Assembly: GCA_028712915.1 (NCBI GenBank)
Contig: JAQTPJ010000026.1
Span: 1-8,537, forward strand
Source of the DNA: Candidatus Omnitrophota bacterium
Lineage (GTDB): Bacteria; Omnitrophota; Gorgyraeia; Velamenicoccales; JABMQK01
Reading direction: 5' to 3'
Length of the DNA: 8,537 nt
Shown piece after piece: positions 6,127 through 8,537 of the stretch (position 1 is the first letter of the stretch; each line of letters starts with the position of its first letter). A model generated the notes under the pieces. The model had not been told where the DNA came from. It saw only the letters and a program-made list of their open reading frames with translations, and ran no database searches. The position numbers and the translations under genes are program-made.

Positions 6127-6651
6127 ATGCTGCAAATATATTACGGAAAAGGCAAGGGGAAGACTTCATCCGCCCTAGGGTTAATCCTTAGGGCCTCTGC
6201 ATATAATAAAAGGATAATCCTCTTCCAATTCTTTAAACCTTCCAAAATATTCTCAGGCGAACACCTTAGCTTAAAAAAACTAAAAAACGTAAAACAGGTA
6301 AGATTCAACCAGCAGCACCCTATGTTTCTGAAAAATTCCAAAAAACAAACGCCGCAAGAATTAAAGAAAAATATCGATAAAACAATACTGGAGCTTAAGA
6401 AAATCCTGCGAAAGAAGGATTTTGACATCCTCGTCTGCGATGAAATATTAAATGTCATCCATAAGAATCTGGTTAAAGAAAACAAAATCGTAAAAATATT
6501 CTGCAGGATTAAAAATGATAAAGAAATAATCTTAACCGGAAGGAATAAGCCTGACAAACTCCTAAAAATCGCCGACTACGTTACGGAATTCAGCCTCAAG
6601 AAGCATCCATTCAAAAAAGGCATCCTGGCAAGAAAATCCATCGAGTTCTAA
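6127..6651 (+). CDS. Corrinoid adenosyltransferase, CobA/CobO/BtuR family
   Basis: Enzymes of this family transfer the adenosyl group of ATP to the cobalt of reduced corrinoids, making adenosylcobalamin or its precursor in the cytosol. The P-loop YYGKGKGKTSSALG lies at residues 5-18, right at the N-terminus. ILVCDEILNV (101-110) fits the family's Walker B-like DE segment, EIILTGRN (133-140) the TGR motif, and ADYVTEF with KHPFKKGILARKSIEF (159-174) the typical C-terminus. At 174 residues it is close to the short archaeal/thermophile forms that lack the N-terminal cap of Salmonella CobA. The middle (residues 40-95) is lysine-rich and diverged from the families I know, so corrin binding is less certain than ATP binding. 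No Shine-Dalgarno is seen at the ATG, but the P-loop position supports it. No other cobalamin gene is in the window, so it may serve salvage. The carbamoyltransferase starts ten bases later. Confidence 0.85.
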   Translation: MLQIYYGKGKGKTSSALGLILRASAYNKRIILFQFFKPSKIFSGEHLSLKKLKNVKQVRFNQQHPMFLKNSKKQTPQELKKNIDKTILELKKILRKKDFDILVCDEILNVIHKNLVKENKIVKIFCRIKNDKEIILTGRNKPDKLLKIADYVTEFSLKKHPFKKGILARKSIEF

Positions 6652-6661
6652 TCTCAAAATC

Positions 6662-8485
6662 ATGAAAGACATATACATTCTGGGCATTTCAGCGTTCTAT
6701 CACGACAGCGCCGCCTGCATTGTCAAAAATGGCGAAGTTATCGCTGCCGCGCAGGAAGAACGCTTCACCAGAAAAAAACACGACTTCAACTTTCCTCATA
6801 ACGCCATAAACTGGTGCCTGAAAGAAACCAGCATTGAAACAAAAAATATCGACTATGTTGTTTTCTACGATAAACCATTAATAAAATTTGAACGCATAGT
6901 CCTTACCTACCTGGGATTTGCCCCGTTAGGGCTAAAATCGTTTATGATGTCCATGCCTATGTGGCTAAAAAATAAACTCCATACAAGAGACCTGATAAAG
7001 AACGAACTGGCTGGCTACGACGGCCCCGTGCTTTTTACCGAACATCACGAGTCGCATGCTGCCGCCGCATTTTATCCGTCGCCGTTCAAAGAGGCGGCAA
7101 TACTTACTATGGACGGCGTAGGAGAATGGGCAACAGCAAGCGTCGGCATAGGTAAAAACAACGAATTAACCATATTAAAAGAACTGCATTTTCCTCATTC
7201 CCTTGGACTTTTATATTCGGCATTTACATATTTTACAGGATTCAGGGTCAATTCCGGAGAGTATAAGCTTATGGGTTTGGCCCCATACGGAAAACCTGTT
7301 TATAAGGACGTAATCCTAAAGGAGCTTCTGGATATAAAAGAAGACGGCTCTTTCAGGATGAATATGAAATATTTCAACTATTGCGCCGGCCTAACTATGA
7401 CAAATAAAAAATTCAATAAATTATTCGGCGGGCCACCGCGAAGACCAGAGACAAAAATAACGCAAAGGGAAATGGACATAGCGAGATCTATACAGGAAGC
7501 AACTGAAGAAATTATGTTAAAAATGGCGCGTTATGTAAAAACCCTGACCGGGCAGGATAATCTTTGCCTTGCCGGAGGCGTTGCCTTAAATTGCGTGGGA
7601 AACGGCAAAATCCTGCAGGAAAAAATATTTAAAAATATATGGATTCAGCCTGCTGCCGGAGACGCCGGCGGAGCGCTGGGCGCAGCCTTATTTACCTGGT
7701 ATAAGTATTTAAACAATCAAAGAGATACCGATGGCTTAAAGGATTCTCAAAAAGGTTCATTATTGGGCCCCCATTATTCAAATGAAGAAATTAAAAAAGC
7801 CTTGGATGAATATGGCATAAAATATGAATTGCTAAGCCGTAATGAACTGGTGGATAAAGTAGCTAAATTAATCAACGAAGAAAACGTCATAGGCTGGTTT
7901 CAGGGCAGGATGGAATTTGGACCGCGCGCGCTTGGCGCCAGAAGTATCATCGGAGATGCGCGCTCCCAGAAGATGCAGTCAAAAATGAACCTGAAGATTA
8001 AATTCAGGGAATCATTCAGGCCGTTTGCGCCGTCAGTATTAAAAGAAAAATGTTCTGAATATTTTGATATGGACGCGGAAAGCCCATACATGCTGCTCGT
8101 GGCCAAGGTAAAACAGGATAAAATAATAGCCAAAGACGACGAAACTTTACAAGGATTGGACAAATTAAAAATAAAACGCTCAACCATACCCAGTGTAACA
8201 CACGTTGACTATTCAGCCAGGGTGCAAACCGTAGACAAAGAAGATAATCCTATTTTTTACGATATGATAAAAAAGTTCGAGGAGCTAAGCGGCTGCCCAG
8301 TAGTCATCAACACTTCGTTTAACATAAGAGGGGAACCCATAGTTTGCAGCCCCTTGGATGCCTTAAGGTGTTTTCTGCGCACGGATATGGATTACCTGGC
8401 TATAGGAGATTTCCTTATCAATAAAAAACTACAGAACATGCCGAAGGATAAATTAGAATATACGCAATACCTGGAGCTAGATTAA
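6662..8485 (+). CDS. Carbamoyltransferase, NodU/CmcH/TobZ family
   Basis: Enzymes of this family use carbamoyl phosphate and ATP, through carbamoyl-adenylate, to carbamoylate hydroxyl groups on sugars, antibiotics or other small molecules. The 607-residue protein has both domains. The N-terminal Kae1-like part shows GISAFYHDSAAC (8-19) with His14, and HHESHAAAAF (128-137). His128, His132 and Asp151 (TMDGVGEW) have the same spacing as the metal ligands His114, His118 and Asp137 of TobZ. Later come NSGEYKLMGLAPYG (197-210), CLAGGVALNC (302-311) and AAGDAGGALGAA (331-342). The C-terminal YrdC-like carbamoylation domain has GRMEFGPRALGARSI (415-429), FRPFAPSV (452-459) and PVVINTSFNIRGEPI (546-560). 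No key motif is missing. The substrate is not predictable; the SxtJ-like gene next to it points to a glycan or specialised-metabolite locus. It is probably co-transcribed with the corrinoid gene. Confidence 0.93.
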   Translation: MKDIYILGISAFYHDSAACIVKNGEVIAAAQEERFTRKKHDFNFPHNAINWCLKETSIETKNIDYVVFYDKPLIKFERIVLTYLGFAPLGLKSFMMSMPMWLKNKLHTRDLIKNELAGYDGPVLFTEHHESHAAAAFYPSPFKEAAILTMDGVGEWATASVGIGKNNELTILKELHFPHSLGLLYSAFTYFTGFRVNSGEYKLMGLAPYGKPVYKDVILKELLDIKEDGSFRMNMKYFNYCAGLTMTNKKFNKLFGGPPRRPETKITQREMDIARSIQEATEEIMLKMARYVKTLTGQDNLCLAGGVALNCVGNGKILQEKIFKNIWIQPAAGDAGGALGAALFTWYKYLNNQRDTDGLKDSQKGSLLGPHYSNEEIKKALDEYGIKYELLSRNELVDKVAKLINEENVIGWFQGRMEFGPRALGARSIIGDARSQKMQSKMNLKIKFRESFRPFAPSVLKEKCSEYFDMDAESPYMLLVAKVKQDKIIAKDDETLQGLDKLKIKRSTIPSVTHVDYSARVQTVDKEDNPIFYDMIKKFEELSGCPVVINTSFNIRGEPIVCSPLDALRCFLRTDMDYLAIGDFLINKKLQNMPKDKLEYTQYLELD

Positions 8486-8486
8486 T

Positions 8487-8537
8487 ATGCAGACTCATCC
8501 GCCAACCAAAAAACAACTAAACGTATTCGTCCTGGGG
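8487..8537 (+). CDS. Start of a probable SxtJ-like small membrane protein (cut by window edge)
   Basis: An ATG at 8487, one base after the carbamoyltransferase stop, opens a frame of 17 codons to the window edge. GGAG at 8473-8476 lies ten bases upstream. The visible residues (MQTHPPTKKQLNVFVLG) are a polar, proline-containing head, then KKQL and the beginning of a hydrophobic run. This resembles the N-terminus of SxtJ-type membrane proteins, which commonly follow NodU/CmcH-type carbamoyltransferases. The name rests on this short stretch and the neighbour. Confidence 0.5.
   Translation, partial: MQTHPPTKKQLNVFVLG

Noticed and set aside
6141..6557. Reverse-strand frame of 138 codons
   Set aside because: It lies wholly opposite the corrinoid adenosyltransferase, whose motifs are clear; its phenylalanine/serine-rich translation is what antisense of lysine-rich genes gives.
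7900..8201. Two overlapping reverse-strand frames
   Set aside because: Both are antisense to the conserved C-terminal domain of the carbamoyltransferase and resemble no protein.

Overview
The window comes from a bacterial chromosome. All ten genes I support lie on the + strand and are tightly packed. Base composition is moderate to AT-leaning, with lysine-rich proteins. The order DAHP synthase, prephenate dehydrogenase, cytidylate kinase, LepA, with an NodU/CmcH-type carbamoyltransferase and an SxtJ-like start further on, recalls uncultured Omnitrophota (PVC superphylum). That placement is inference from gene order and style; there is no rRNA or marker here that proves it.

Region 1 (about 1-5526) is one compact housekeeping operon: the 3' end of aroF, then tyrA, cmk, lepA, lepB, pgsA and plsY. 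Junctions are 1-, 4- or 16-base overlaps or gaps of under ten bases. It joins aromatic amino-acid synthesis (DAHP synthase and prephenate dehydrogenase), CMP/dCMP phosphorylation, translation quality control (EF4), protein export (signal peptidase I) and phospholipid synthesis (PlsY makes lysophosphatidate, PgsA makes phosphatidylglycerophosphate).

Region 2 (about 5527-6126) holds one small orphan gene of unknown function. A plausible promoter at 5558-5586 precedes a leader of about 90 bases that can fold into a long imperfect hairpin and contains a possible 13-codon upstream ORF. A good Shine-Dalgarno sequence then sets the start of a 108-residue protein at 5686. This is the least ordinary part of the window.

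Region 3 (about 6062-8537) has a second weak promoter candidate, a corrinoid adenosyltransferase (CobA/BtuR family), a complete 607-residue NodU/CmcH-family carbamoyltransferase, and the first 17 codons of a probable SxtJ-like membrane protein cut by the window edge. The last two suggest the beginning of a glycan or secondary-metabolite carbamoylation locus that continues downstream.

I found no tRNA, rRNA, CRISPR array, insertion sequence or phage gene. Most of the window is ordinary core metabolism; the leader plus orphan gene, the cmk N-terminal extension and the carbamoyltransferase locus are the parts worth a second look.
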